The translations under genes and the position numbers were made by a program. The notes beneath the pieces were generated by a model. That model searched no databases. It had not been told where the DNA came from and saw nothing but the letters and a program-made list of their open reading frames with translations. DNA of 64,000 nt from assembly GCF_900236475.1 (NCBI RefSeq), contig NZ_LT963352.1, positions 6,948,001 through 7,012,000 of the forward strand, in the 5' to 3' direction. How positions within the stretch are numbered: the first letter of the stretch is position 1; the number at the start of each line of letters is the position of its first letter. This DNA is from Streptomyces chartreusis NRRL 3882 (GTDB lineage: Bacteria > Actinomycetota > Actinomycetes > Streptomycetales > Streptomycetaceae). Of the stretch, positions 16,084 to 25,078 are shown in pieces.

Positions 16084-16992
16084 TCACTTCACCGGCGTGA
16101 AGTCCCGCGCCCCGATGAACTCCGGACGCCGCACCGGTGCCGCGAACGGTTCCACCGCTGTGTTCTCCACGCTGTTGAACACGATGAACACGTTGCTGCG
16201 CGGGAACGGCGTGATGTTGTCGCCGGAACCGTGCATGCAGTTGCAGTCGAACCACGTCGCCGAACCGGCCTTGCCCGTGAACAACTTGATGCCGTGCTGT
16301 GCGGCCAGCTGGGTCAGCGCCTCATCGGACGGCGTGCCCGCGTCCTGCATCTGCAGCGACTTCTTGTAGTTGTCCTTCGGCGTGGCCCCCGCGCACCCGA
16401 GGAACGTCTTGTGCGACCCCGGCATGATCATGAGCCCGCCGTTGGTGTCGTAGTTCTCGGTCAGCGCGATCGAGACCGACACCGTACGCATCCGCGGCAG
16501 ACCGTCCTCGGCGTGCCAGGTCTCGAAGTCCGAGTGCCAGTAGAAGCCACTCGCCCCGAAGCCCGGCTTGACGTTGATCCGCGACTGGTGGACGTAGACG
16601 TCCGAGCCGAGGATCTGACGTGCCCGGCCGACGACCCGCTCGTCCCGCACCAGCTTGGCGAACACCTCACTGATCTTGTGCACCTCGAAGACCGAGCGGA
16701 TCTCCTTGGACTTCGGCTCGACGATCGACCGCTCGTCGGCACGGATGTCCGGGTCGTTCACCAGCCGGTTCAGCTCGTTCCGGTAGACGGCGACCTCGTC
16801 GTCGGTGATCAGCTCGTCGATGGCGAGGAAGCCGTCACGCTCGAAGGACAGCAGGTCGCCCGGCGATACCGGACCGGGCGCGTCGGGGGCGCCCCAGACG
16901 ACCGGGTCCTGGCGCGGGGTGAGCACCTCGGTGGCGCCACGACTGGGGTACAGGTCGGGGATACCGGTGGTGGTGTCGGTGATGGCGGTCAT
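16084..16992 (-). CDS. ectD: Ectoine hydroxylase
   Basis: This 302-residue protein is a non-haem Fe(II)/2-oxoglutarate dioxygenase that converts ectoine to 5-hydroxyectoine. The EctD signature is intact (FYWHSDFETWHAEDGLPRMR, residues 150-169). Iron ligands are His153, Asp155 and His254, and Arg265 is placed to bind 2-oxoglutarate. The length matches characterised EctD proteins. It is the last gene of ectABCD, 7 nt after ectC, so the cell should make both ectoine and hydroxyectoine as cytoplasmic compatible solutes. Confidence 0.97.
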   Translation of the reverse strand: MTAITDTTTGIPDLYPSRGATEVLTPRQDPVVWGAPDAPGPVSPGDLLSFERDGFLAIDELITDDEVAVYRNELNRLVNDPDIRADERSIVEPKSKEIRSVFEVHKISEVFAKLVRDERVVGRARQILGSDVYVHQSRINVKPGFGASGFYWHSDFETWHAEDGLPRMRTVSVSIALTENYDTNGGLMIMPGSHKTFLGCAGATPKDNYKKSLQMQDAGTPSDEALTQLAAQHGIKLFTGKAGSATWFDCNCMHGSGDNITPFPRSNVFIVFNSVENTAVEPFAAPVRRPEFIGARDFTPVK

Positions 16993-16999
16993 GGAAACG

Positions 17000-17398
17000 T
17001 CACACCTCCTCGGTGAGCAGCGGGTAAACGCCGTTCTCGTCGTGGTCCTCCCGTCCGGTCACGGGCGGATTGAAGACGCAGAGGCAGCGGAAGTCCTTCT
17101 TGATCCGCAGCGTGTGCTTCTCGTGCCCGTCCAGGAGGTACATGGTCCCGGGCGTGATGGTGTACGACTTCCCGGTCTCGTGGTCGGTCAGCTCGGCCTC
17201 GCCCTCCACGCAGACGACGGCCTCGATGTGGTTCGCATACCACATCGACGTCTCCGTACCCGCGTACAGGATCGTCTCGTGCAGGGAGAAGCCGACCTTC
17301 TCCTTGGCGAGGACGATGCGTTTGCTCTCCCACGTTCCGGACGCCGACTTCACGTGCCGGTCGGTACCTTCGATCTCCTTGAACGAACGGACAATCAC
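17000..17398 (-). CDS. ectC: L-ectoine synthase
   Basis: The 132-residue protein is a cupin-type dehydratase that cyclises N-gamma-acetyl-diaminobutyrate to ectoine. It begins MIVRSFKEIEGTDRHVKS and carries the cupin core ETSMWYANHIEAVVCVEGEAEL with its metal-coordinating Glu and His candidates. The length is standard for EctC. It lies between ectB and ectD on the same strand with short spacers. Confidence 0.97.
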   Translation of the reverse strand: MIVRSFKEIEGTDRHVKSASGTWESKRIVLAKEKVGFSLHETILYAGTETSMWYANHIEAVVCVEGEAELTDHETGKSYTITPGTMYLLDGHEKHTLRIKKDFRCLCVFNPPVTGREDHDENGVYPLLTEEV

Positions 17399-17441
17399 GG
17401 TGCTGCGATGCCTCCTAGATGGGGTGGTGCCGGTTGTGTGG

Positions 17442-18713
17442 TCAGGCGGTCTCGCGGACGGCGCGGGCCAGCGTCGACAGGCCCTCGTCCAGTTCCTCCG
17501 GCGTGATGGTCAGGGCGGGGAGCAGTTTCACGACCTCGCTCTCGGGCCCGGACGTCTCGATGAGCAGCCCGAGCTCGAAGGCGCGCTTGGCGACCTTGCC
17601 GGCGCGCTCCTTGTCGTGGAACTCCATGCCCCACACCAGGCCGCGGCCCCGGTACTCCTTCACGTCGGCCAGGTTCTCCTCCGTGATGGAGATCAGCGCC
17701 TGCTCGACCTGCTCGCCGCGCTTGCGGGTCTGCTTCTCCATCGCGGAGCCGTCGGCCCAGTACGCCTCCAGGGCCGCCGTGGCCGTGACGAAGGCGGGGT
17801 TGTTGCCGCGGAAGGTGCCGTTGTGCTCGCCGGGCTCCCAGATGTCGAGCTCGGGCTTGAACAGGCACAGCGACATGGGCAGGCCGTAGCCGCTGATCGA
17901 CTTCGAGACGGTGACGATGTCCGGCGTGATGCCCGCCTCTTCGAAGGAGAAGAACGCGCCGGTACGGCCGCAGCCCATCTGGATGTCGTCGACGATCAGC
18001 AGCATGTCCTGCCGCTCGCACAGCTCGGACAGGGCACGCAGCCACTCGGCCCGGGCCACGTTGATGCCGCCTTCGCCCTGCACGGTCTCGACGATCACGG
18101 CGGCCGGCTTGTTCAGGCCGGAGCCCTGGTCCTCCAGCAGCCGCTCGAACCACAGGAAGTCCTCGACGGTGCCGTCGAAGTAGTTGTCGAACGGCATGGG
18201 CGTGCCGTGCACCAGCGGGATGCCGGCGCCGGCCCGCTTGAAGGCGTTGCCGGTCACGGCCAGCGAACCCAGCGACATGCCGTGGAAGGCGTTGGTGAAC
18301 GACACGATCGACTCGCGCCCCTTCACCTTCCGCGCCAGCTTCAGCGCGGCCTCCACGGCGTTGGTGCCGGTCGGGCCCGGGAACATGACCTTGTACGGCA
18401 GGTCGCGCGGCCGCAGCAGCAGGTTCTGGAAGGCCTCCAGGAACGTGCGCTTGGCGGTGGTCGACATGTCGAGCCCGTGCGTGACGCCGTCCCGCTCCAG
18501 GTAGTCGATCAGAGCGCGTTTCAGGACGGGGTTGTTGTGCCCGTAGTTCAGTGACCCGGCTCCGGCGAAGAAGTCGAGGTACTCATGGCCGTCCTCGTCG
18601 TACATGCGGCTGCCCACCGCACGGTCGAAGACGGTGGGCCAGCCGCGGCAGTAGCTGCGCACCTCGGACTCGACGGTCTCGAAGACGCTCAGGTCGGGCT
18701 GGGTGATGGTCAC
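17442..18713 (-). CDS. ectB: Diaminobutyrate-2-oxoglutarate transaminase
   Basis: The 423-residue class III aminotransferase converts aspartate semialdehyde and glutamate to 2,4-diaminobutyrate, the first step of ectoine synthesis. Markers are FPGPTGTNAVEAALK (about 111-125), the PLP-ring Asp in VDDIQMGCGRTG and Schiff-base Lys271 in TVSKSISGYG. The length agrees with EctB. It lies between ectA and ectC in the operon. Confidence 0.97.
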   Translation of the reverse strand: MTITQPDLSVFETVESEVRSYCRGWPTVFDRAVGSRMYDEDGHEYLDFFAGAGSLNYGHNNPVLKRALIDYLERDGVTHGLDMSTTAKRTFLEAFQNLLLRPRDLPYKVMFPGPTGTNAVEAALKLARKVKGRESIVSFTNAFHGMSLGSLAVTGNAFKRAGAGIPLVHGTPMPFDNYFDGTVEDFLWFERLLEDQGSGLNKPAAVIVETVQGEGGINVARAEWLRALSELCERQDMLLIVDDIQMGCGRTGAFFSFEEAGITPDIVTVSKSISGYGLPMSLCLFKPELDIWEPGEHNGTFRGNNPAFVTATAALEAYWADGSAMEKQTRKRGEQVEQALISITEENLADVKEYRGRGLVWGMEFHDKERAGKVAKRAFELGLLIETSGPESEVVKLLPALTITPEELDEGLSTLARAVRETA

Positions 18714-18769
18714 GACGAATCGCTCCTCGGTACGTGGGGGAAGTCTGCGGGAGTGGGGGCGGGAAGAAG

Positions 18770-19276
18770 TCAGCGGGGCAGGGGGCCGATGCGGTACAGC
18801 ACCTCTGCGTCGTGCGGCCCGTCGGGGAACAGGCCCGTGTCGAACAGCACCTCGCGCTCCAGCCGCGCGCCGTGACGCTCGGCGAACGACGTGAACAGGC
18901 GCTCCGAGGCGGTGTTGCCCGGAGTGATGGTGGTCTCCACCGTGGTCACCCCTCGCTCGGTCACGGTCCGCGCGACCAGACCGTCGAGCAGCGCGGCGGC
19001 CAGTCCGCGCCCGCGGTGCGCCTCGTCCACCGCCACCTGCCAGACCAGCAGGGTGCGCGGGCTGTCCGGCCGCACGTACCCGGTGATGAAACCCATCGGC
19101 TCGCCGTGCTCGTCACGCGCTACGGCCGACGTGGCCGCGAAGTCGCGGCACCACAGCAGATAGCTGTAGGACGAGTTCAGGTCGAGAACCTTCGAGTCCT
19201 TCGCCATCCGCCACAGTGCGGCTCCGTCAGCCACCGTGGGGCGGTCGATTTGCGGATCTGCTTGTACGGCAGTCAT
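18770..19276 (-). CDS. ectA: L-2,4-diaminobutyrate acetyltransferase
   Basis: The 168-residue GNAT enzyme N-acetylates diaminobutyrate at the gamma position, the second step of ectoine synthesis. The EctA signature LDLNSSYSYLLWCRDFAATS is present near residues 30-50, as is the acetyl-CoA loop in VAVDEAHRGRGLAAALLDG. The ATG at 19276 (MTAVQADPQ) fits the family, although only a weak GGGTAAG-like site precedes it. It is the first gene of the operon; the promoter should lie in the 339 bases upstream, which contain two inverted repeats. Confidence 0.96.
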   Translation of the reverse strand: MTAVQADPQIDRPTVADGAALWRMAKDSKVLDLNSSYSYLLWCRDFAATSAVARDEHGEPMGFITGYVRPDSPRTLLVWQVAVDEAHRGRGLAAALLDGLVARTVTERGVTTVETTITPGNTASERLFTSFAERHGARLEREVLFDTGLFPDGPHDAEVLYRIGPLPR

Positions 19277-19350
19277 GCGAATTGAACTTACCCAGCGAAA
19301 TTCGAAATTGCATCGCCGAGAGGGGTTACGTATGAGCCGAGCCTGTGTTA

Positions 19351-19364
19351 TCGCGCGAGCGCGA
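19351..19364. promoter_or_regulatory. Inverted repeat upstream of ectA, candidate operator
   Basis: TCGCGC and GCGCGA flank a 2-nt centre, about 75-90 nt upstream of the ectA start. The position suits a regulator-binding site; the regulator is unknown. Confidence 0.35.
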
Positions 19365-19388
19365 GGCTTCACATCGCACGGCGGCAAG

Positions 19389-19420
19389 ATGCCCGATATT
19401 GTCCGGGTAATACCGGGCAT
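19389..19420. promoter_or_regulatory. Long imperfect inverted repeat upstream of ectA
   Basis: ATGCCCG and CGGGCAT arms, extended by a partly matching A/T-rich step (ATATT / TAATAC), surround an 18-nt interior. It lies about 115-145 nt upstream of ectA. It could be an operator or an RNA hairpin; there is nothing to identify the binder. Confidence 0.35.
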
Positions 19421-19615
19421 AGCGGTCACGATGTGTAACGCGTCACAGCCATGTAATCCCCACGAGATCCGCCCGAATTTCCTCTCCGAGTGTCCGCAAA
19501 ATCTTCGGGTTTAGGATCGGAGAAAGCGGGCAGAAGAATACAGGAATCTATTCCTGAAAGAATTCTTAATTGTGTGCCAGCTTACATACGGGTCGCTTCG
19601 GAAAGCACGTGCAAT

Positions 19616-20167
19616 TCAGGCCCCGGTCACTCCGTCGACGCGTTCCCGCAGGAGATCGGCGTGACCGTTGTGCCGTGCGTACTCCTCGATCATGTGAATC
19701 AGCACCCAGCGCATGCTGACCTCCATCCCGGGCACCGGTCCCTCGGCGACCCGTCCGATGTGGTCCAGCGGCAGCCCCGCACACAGCTCCCGGCCCCGCG
19801 CGATCTCCCGCCGCCAGATCCCGAGCGCCTCGTCGAGCCCCCGCCCGGGGTCCAGCGTGTAGCCGGTGCCGTCCTCGTAGACCGGCGGCACGTCGAGGCC
19901 GGCGGCCACCCGCTGGAACCAGTTCCGCTCGACCTCGGCGAGGTGCTGCACCAGCCCGAGCAGCGTCAGCGTGGACGGCTCGGCCGACGCCGTCCGTACC
20001 TGCGCGTCGTCCAGCCCGGCGCACTTCAGCGCCAGCGTGGCGCGGTGGAAGTCCAGCCAGCTCTCGAGCATGGCCCGCTCGTCACCGGTGAGGAGCGGGA
20101 CGGGACGGCCGTCGGGAAGGGTGTGGGGGGTGCCGGCGGGGATGTCGGAAGGGGTGTCGGTGGTCAT
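19616..20167 (-). CDS. DinB/DUF664-family protein (putative mycothiol-dependent metalloenzyme)
   Basis: The 183-residue protein fits the DinB-like four-helix family in its DUF664 branch, which in actinomycetes includes mycothiol-dependent enzymes. Candidate metal ligands are His in LVQHLAEVERNWF and the pair of His in MIEEYARHNGHAD, giving the family's usual three-histidine site. No signal peptide is seen. The reaction is unknown; thiol transfer or detoxification is a family-based guess. It is transcribed towards ectA without an obvious operon partner. Confidence 0.87.
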   Translation of the reverse strand: MTTDTPSDIPAGTPHTLPDGRPVPLLTGDERAMLESWLDFHRATLALKCAGLDDAQVRTASAEPSTLTLLGLVQHLAEVERNWFQRVAAGLDVPPVYEDGTGYTLDPGRGLDEALGIWRREIARGRELCAGLPLDHIGRVAEGPVPGMEVSMRWVLIHMIEEYARHNGHADLLRERVDGVTGA

Positions 20168-20209
20168 GCGGGGAGCATGACACGGGCCACTGACAACGGC
20201 GCGCCCCTG

Positions 20210-21310
20210 CTACCGCCACGCCTCCTCGGCAGCCCGCAGCGCCCCGGCCACGTCCACCGACAGCCCCGCCTCCGAGAGTGCGGCCCCCAGCGCCGCCAGG
20301 CTCGCCCGCACGGCCCCCGGCGTGGCATCGGCCCCGTAGTGATTGACCCGGATCATCTCCTTGGCCAACGCACCCCCGCCGGCGGCGAGCGGCACCGCCG
20401 GATCCGCCCCCAGCGCCCTGGCCACCAGCTCCGACGCCACCACCCCGGACGGCGCCCGGAGCGTCGTTGCGACGGGCGCCGCGTCCCGGGCCTCGTACAC
20501 GTACGGCTCCAGCCCGCCACCGAGCGCGAGGGCCCCGGCCCGCGTGGCCGTCGCGGCCGAGGCGTGCCGGGCCATCACGGTGTCCGGCCCCACCGCCTCG
20601 ATCCGCTCCACGCACGCCTCCAGCGCCAGCATCTCCAGCTGCGCCGGAGCGTGCAGCAGCGTCTTGCGACCGCCGTCGATCCACCGCTCCTTCCAGTCGA
20701 GCAGCGACAGATACGACCGGCGCGGCGCCCGCGGGTTCGCCGCCATCCGGGCCCAGGCCCGCTCGCTCACCGACACGGCCGACACGCCGGCCGGCCCGCC
20801 CATCGCCTTCTGCGCCCCGATCACGCACAGATCCACGCCCCACGCGTCCGGGAGCACCGGCTCGGCACCGATCGACGCCACCGCGTCCAGGTAGAACAGG
20901 GCCCCGTGCGCCCGCACCACCTCGCCGATCTCCGCGACCGGATTGGTGTTGCCGGTCGCCGCCTCCGCGTGCACCAGGGACACGAAGTCGATCTCCGGGT
21001 GCTCGGCGAAGGCCTGCCGGACCTGCTCGGCCGTGACCGCCGTGTGGAAGGGCACCGCCAGGTCGACCACCGTCGCCCCGCAGTCCCGCAGCCAGTCGCC
21101 GAAGGTCTGCCCGTACGGGCCCGTGATGACGTTCAGGGCCGTCGTGCCCGGACCGGCCGCGGCACGGATCGCGCCCTCCAGCGGCAGCAACGCCTCGCCC
21201 TGCATGATCACGACGTCCTGCTCGGTGCCCAGCAGCCGTGCCACACGGTCCTCGATCGCGGCGAAACGGTCCGCACCGAGCGGGGCCAGGTCCAGAAACG
21301 GATGCGTCAC
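20210..21310 (-). CDS. Alanine-glyoxylate / serine-pyruvate-type aminotransferase (class V PLP enzyme)
   Basis: The 366-residue protein has the class V aminotransferase layout: TGPYGQTFGDWL, PLP-ring Asp142 in FYLDAVASIGAEP and Schiff-base Lys168 in VIGAQKAMGGPAG. The pattern is that of alanine-glyoxylate, serine-glyoxylate and serine-pyruvate aminotransferases. It is divergent from a polar amino-acid ABC transporter, so it may act on the imported compound. That link and the exact substrate are inferred. Confidence 0.88.
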   Translation of the reverse strand: MTHPFLDLAPLGADRFAAIEDRVARLLGTEQDVVIMQGEALLPLEGAIRAAAGPGTTALNVITGPYGQTFGDWLRDCGATVVDLAVPFHTAVTAEQVRQAFAEHPEIDFVSLVHAEAATGNTNPVAEIGEVVRAHGALFYLDAVASIGAEPVLPDAWGVDLCVIGAQKAMGGPAGVSAVSVSERAWARMAANPRAPRRSYLSLLDWKERWIDGGRKTLLHAPAQLEMLALEACVERIEAVGPDTVMARHASAATATRAGALALGGGLEPYVYEARDAAPVATTLRAPSGVVASELVARALGADPAVPLAAGGGALAKEMIRVNHYGADATPGAVRASLAALGAALSEAGLSVDVAGALRAAEEAWR

Positions 21311-21436
21311 GGTGGCGCTCTCTCCAACTCATGGGGACAAATCGCGGAAACAACGGAAACGAGCGTAACCGCCGTGCCCCGGCGCCCTGCGACCGGCGAC
21401 TTCCCAGGCCCGACGGCTGCGCAGCCATCGGATTGT

Positions 21437-21465
21437 TTTCAGAGACCCAAACTTCTCCTTATGAT
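21437..21465 (+). promoter_or_regulatory. Candidate promoter of the amino-acid ABC transporter operon
   Basis: A TATGAT -10-like hexamer (21460-21465) lies 17 nt after a weak TTTCAG -35-like hexamer (21437-21442), about 34 nt before the GTG start. The local sequence is unusually A/T-rich for this genome. Only the -10 is persuasive. Confidence 0.35.
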
Positions 21466-21498
21466 CAGAACCCACAGTTCACTCACAGGAGGCTCGCC

Positions 21499-22344
21499 GT
21501 GAACACGCACCCCGGGCACCGGGCCCGCATCCTGGCCGCCACCACCGCGACGGCCGGGCTGCTGCTCGTGGCCGGCTGCACCTCCACCGACGACGGCGGC
21601 AGCGGCAAGAAGACGGCCGCGGGCGGCGTCGAGCTCGTCAAGGCGGGCAAGCTCACCACCTGCACCCACCTGCCGTATCCGCCGTTCCAGTCGGAGATCG
21701 ACGGCAAGGTCCAGGGCTTCGACGTGTCGCTGATCGACCTGGTCGCCAAGGACCTGGGCGTGCAGCAGGACATCGTCGACCAGCCCTTCGAGAACTTCAA
21801 GACGGGCGGGTCCCTCAACGCCGGCCAGTGCGACCTCGCCGCGGCCGGCATGACCATCACCGAGGAGCGCAAGAAGAACGTCGACTTCTCCGACCCGTAC
21901 TTCAACGCCACCCAGGCGGTGCTGGTCGACAAGAAGAGCGGCATCGGCTCCTTCGCCGACCTCAAGGGCAAGAAGCTCGGCGCCCAGGCCCAGACGACCG
22001 GTGAGGACTACGCCAAGAGCAAGGGCCTCGACCCGGTCTCCTTCGAGTCCTCCGACGCCGTCCTCAACGGCCTGCGCACCGGCCAGGTCCAGGCCGTCGT
22101 CATCGACTACCCCGTCGTCCAGGGCTGGCTGAAGGACAAGGCCAACGCCGACGCCTTCAAGGTCGTCGACAACCTCGACACCGGCGAGCAGTACGGCTTC
22201 ACGGTGAAGAAGGGCAACACTAAGCTCCTCGCCGCCATCAACAAGGCGATCAAGGACGCCGAGACCGACGGCACGTACAAGAAGCTGTACGAGCAGTGGA
22301 TCGGCCCCTACGACGAGTCCGCCGCGTCGCCGGCCGCCTCATGA
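21499..22344 (+). CDS. ABC transporter substrate-binding lipoprotein (polar amino acid type)
   Basis: The 281-residue protein begins with a lipoprotein signal peptide whose lipobox VAGC places the lipidated Cys at residue 27. The rest is a type 3 periplasmic-binding fold: TCTHLPYPPFQ, GFDVSLIDLVAKDLG, CDLAAAGMTITEERKKNVDFSDPYF. It would capture a polar amino acid at the cell surface. The GTG at 21499 is fixed by AGGAGG 7 nt upstream. The permease ATG overlaps its stop by 4 nt. The ligand cannot be assigned from sequence. Confidence 0.93.
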   Translation: MNTHPGHRARILAATTATAGLLLVAGCTSTDDGGSGKKTAAGGVELVKAGKLTTCTHLPYPPFQSEIDGKVQGFDVSLIDLVAKDLGVQQDIVDQPFENFKTGGSLNAGQCDLAAAGMTITEERKKNVDFSDPYFNATQAVLVDKKSGIGSFADLKGKKLGAQAQTTGEDYAKSKGLDPVSFESSDAVLNGLRTGQVQAVVIDYPVVQGWLKDKANADAFKVVDNLDTGEQYGFTVKKGNTKLLAAINKAIKDAETDGTYKKLYEQWIGPYDESAASPAAS

Positions 22345-23177
22345 CCGACACCGCCACGCCCGGGGTCCAGCCGAAGAAGAAGGGCCTGACCCGGCGGCAG
22401 AAGCGCAGCCTGTCGCGCGGCGTCCAGTACGCCGTCTTCGTCGCGGCCGTGATCGCCTTCGCGGTCTCGGCCGACTGGGGCCGGCTGCAGAACCAGTTCG
22501 CCCAGGCGGACATCGCCGAGCGCATGTTCCCGGACGTCATCACGCTGGCGCTGAAGAACACCGTGCTCTACACGGTGACCGGCTTCGCCGTGGGGCTGGC
22601 CCTCGGCATGGCGATCGCGCTGATGCGGCTGTCCTCCGTGGGCCCCTACCGCTGGCTCGCCGGGATCTACATCGAGATCTTCCGCGGCCTGCCCGCCCTG
22701 CTGATCTTCATCTTCATCGGCGTGGCCGTACCGCTGGCCTTCCCCGGCACCGAGATCGTCGGCGGCACCTACGGCAAGGTCGCCCTCGCCCTCGGCCTGG
22801 TGGCCGCCGCGTACATGGCCGAGACGATCCGCGCCGGCATCCAGGCCGTGCCCAAGGGGCAGATGGAGGCGGCCCGTTCGCTCGGCTTCTCGCCCGCAAG
22901 GGCCATGATCTCCATCGTCATCCCGCAGGCGTTCCGCATCATCCTGCCGCCGCTCACCAACGAACTGGTGCTGCTGTTCAAGGACTCCTCGCTGGTGCTG
23001 TTCCTCGGCGTCACCCTGGAGGAGCGCGAACTGTCCAAGTACGGCCGCGACCTGGCCAGCCAGACCGCCAACTCCACGCCGATCCTGGTCGCCGGACTCT
23101 GCTACCTGCTGGTCACGATCCCGCTCGGCTTCGTCGTACGCCGCATGGAGGCGAAGGCCCAGGAGGCCGTCACATGA
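22341..23177 (+). CDS. Amino-acid ABC transporter permease
   Basis: The 278-residue inner-membrane protein has about five transmembrane segments and the HisM/GlnP-type EAA loop (EAARSLGFSPARAMISIVIPQA), which contacts the ATPase. A basic N-terminal stretch (about 11-25) precedes the first helix. It starts at ATG 22341 overlapping the binding-protein stop, and its own stop overlaps the ATPase start. It forms the membrane channel of the three-gene transporter. Confidence 0.94.
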   Translation: MTDTATPGVQPKKKGLTRRQKRSLSRGVQYAVFVAAVIAFAVSADWGRLQNQFAQADIAERMFPDVITLALKNTVLYTVTGFAVGLALGMAIALMRLSSVGPYRWLAGIYIEIFRGLPALLIFIFIGVAVPLAFPGTEIVGGTYGKVALALGLVAAAYMAETIRAGIQAVPKGQMEAARSLGFSPARAMISIVIPQAFRIILPPLTNELVLLFKDSSLVLFLGVTLEERELSKYGRDLASQTANSTPILVAGLCYLLVTIPLGFVVRRMEAKAQEAVT

Positions 23178-23965
23178 GCCGACCCGAGATCGAGGTGCGC
23201 GCGCTGCACAAGTCGTTCGGCGCCAACGAGGTGCTGCGCGGCATCGACCTGGAGATCGGCCGGGGCGAGGTCGTCTGTGTCATCGGCCCGTCCGGCTCCG
23301 GCAAGTCGACGCTGCTGCGCTGCGTGAACCTGCTGGAGGAGCCGACCAAGGGCCAGGTGTTCGTCGGCGGTACGGAACTGACCGACCCGGACGTCGACAT
23401 CGACGCCGTGCGCCGCCGCATCGGGATGGTCTTCCAGCAGTTCAACCTCTTCCCGCACCTCACGGTGACCGAGAACCTCACGCTGCCGCAGCGCCGGGTG
23501 CTTCGTCGCGACAAGGCGGCGGCCGCGCAGGTGGCCGCCGAGAACCTGGCGCGCGTGGGCCTGTCCGAGAAGGCGGCCGCCTACCCCTCCTCCCTCTCCG
23601 GCGGCCAGCAGCAGCGCGTCGCCATCGCCCGGGCCCTGGCCATGGGCCCCGAGGTGATGCTGTTCGACGAGCCGACCTCGGCGCTGGACCCCGAACTGGT
23701 CGGCGACGTCCTCGCGGTGATGCGCATGCTCGCCGACGAGGGCATGACGATGATGGTCGTCACCCACGAGATGACCTTCGCCCGCGAGGTCGCCGACCGG
23801 GTCGTCTTCATGGACGGCGGCGTGATCGTCGAGGACGGCACGCCCGAGCAGGTCATCGGCAACCCGCGTCACGACCGCACCCGCCACTTCCTCTCCCGCC
23901 TCCTCGACCCCGCCATGGCCGAGGTGGAGGAGGAGACCTCGGACCAGGTGGGCAAGGCCGACTAG
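23174..23965 (+). CDS. Amino-acid ABC transporter ATP-binding protein
   Basis: The 263-residue ATPase has Walker A GPSGSGKST, the Q loop in MVFQQFNLFPHLT, the signature LSGGQQQRVAIARAL, Walker B VMLFDEPTSALD and the switch His in VVTHEMTFARE. It is of the GlnQ/HisP type and powers the adjacent permease. A short acidic tail (EVEEETSDQVGK) follows the core. It begins in a 4-nt overlap with the permease stop. Confidence 0.95.
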   Translation: MSRPEIEVRALHKSFGANEVLRGIDLEIGRGEVVCVIGPSGSGKSTLLRCVNLLEEPTKGQVFVGGTELTDPDVDIDAVRRRIGMVFQQFNLFPHLTVTENLTLPQRRVLRRDKAAAAQVAAENLARVGLSEKAAAYPSSLSGGQQQRVAIARALAMGPEVMLFDEPTSALDPELVGDVLAVMRMLADEGMTMMVVTHEMTFAREVADRVVFMDGGVIVEDGTPEQVIGNPRHDRTRHFLSRLLDPAMAEVEEETSDQVGKAD

Positions 23966-23986
23966 CCGCTGACTAGGGTGCCGTAC

Positions 23987-25078
23987 ATGAGCGATCGCAC
24001 GGTGCTGCACGTGAAGGGACGGGTGCTCGTCGGGCCCGAGGAGGTCCGCGACGAGCTGTGGGTCGTCGACGGCCGGATCTCCTACGACCGTCCCGCCGGC
24101 GCCCGCGACATCCGTACCGTCCGGGGCTGGGCCCTGCCCGGCCTCGTCGACGCGCACTGCCACGTGGGACTCGACCGGCACGGCGCGGTCCCGCAGGACG
24201 TCGCCGAGAAGCAGGCGCTGACCGACCGGGACGCGGGCACACTGCTGATCCGCGACGCGGGCTCGCCCTCCGACACCCGCTGGATCGACGACCGCGACGA
24301 CCTGCCGAAGATCATCCGCGCCGGGCGGCACATCGCCCGCACCCGCCGCTACATCCGCAACTACGCCTGGGAGATCGAGCCGGACGACCTGGTCGCCTAC
24401 GTCGCCCGGGAGGCCCGGCGCGGCGACGGCTGGGTGAAGCTGGTCGGCGACTGGATCGACCGCGACCTCGGCGACCTGTCGGCCTGCTGGCCCCGCGGGG
24501 CGGTGGAGGCGGCGATCGCCGAGGCGCACCGGCTGGGCGCCCGGGTCACCGCGCACTGCTTCTCGGAGGACTCCCTCCAGGACCTCGTCGAGGCCGGCAT
24601 CGACTGCGTCGAACACGCGACGGGCCTGACCGAGGACCTCGTCCCGCTCTTCGCCGAGCGGGGCGTCGCCATCGTCCCGACCCTGGTCAACATCGCGACG
24701 TTCCCCCGGCTCGCCGACGGCGGCGAGGCCAGGTTCCCGCGCTGGTCGGCCCATATGCGCAGGCTCCACGAGCGCCGCTACGACACCGTACGCAGCGCCC
24801 ACGACGCCGGGATCCCGGTCTTCGTCGGCACCGACGCCGGCGGCGGACTCGCCCACGGCCTCGCGGCGGCCGAGGTCGCCGAACTGGTCACCGCGGGCAT
24901 CCCGCCCGTCGAGGCCCTGGCCGCCGGGACCTGGACGGCCCGGGCCTGGCTCGGCCGCCCCGGCCTGGACGAGGGCGCCCCGGCCGACCTCGTCGTCTAC
25001 GACGAGGACCCGCGCAAGGACGTGGGGGTGCTGGCGGCGCCGCGCCGGGTGGTGCTGAACGGGCGCGTGGTCGGGTAG
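23987..25078 (+). CDS. Amidohydrolase-family metallohydrolase
   Basis: The 363-residue protein belongs to the amidohydrolase superfamily. It has the first metal motif in LPGLVDAHCHVGLD, a Lys in GWVKLVGDW that could be the bridging lysine, later His in VTAHCFSED and DCVEHATG, and the catalytic Asp in GTDAGGGL. This is the imidazolonepropionase/prolidase-like branch. It follows the amino-acid transporter by 21 nt on the same strand, so it may hydrolyse an imported or related N-acyl or cyclic amide, which is inference. The ATG at 23987 has AGGG upstream; an in-frame GTG lies 9 nt earlier. Confidence 0.87.
   Translation: MSDRTVLHVKGRVLVGPEEVRDELWVVDGRISYDRPAGARDIRTVRGWALPGLVDAHCHVGLDRHGAVPQDVAEKQALTDRDAGTLLIRDAGSPSDTRWIDDRDDLPKIIRAGRHIARTRRYIRNYAWEIEPDDLVAYVAREARRGDGWVKLVGDWIDRDLGDLSACWPRGAVEAAIAEAHRLGARVTAHCFSEDSLQDLVEAGIDCVEHATGLTEDLVPLFAERGVAIVPTLVNIATFPRLADGGEARFPRWSAHMRRLHERRYDTVRSAHDAGIPVFVGTDAGGGLAHGLAAAEVAELVTAGIPPVEALAAGTWTARAWLGRPGLDEGAPADLVVYDEDPRKDVGVLAAPRRVVLNGRVVG

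Larger units (their letters stand above)
19277..19615. other. Intergenic region upstream of ectA
   Basis: This 339-base stretch is A/T-richer than its surroundings and holds no convincing gene. It carries two inverted repeats that could be regulatory sites for ectABCD (19351-19364 and 19389-19420), and its far end contains the 3' flank of the DinB-like gene transcribed towards it. I could not pick a -35/-10 pair with confidence. Confidence 0.6.

Noticed and set aside
19236..19514. 92-codon plus-strand frame in the ectA upstream region
   Set aside because: It overlaps the start of ectA, has no domain and no ribosome binding site, and includes the regulatory repeats.
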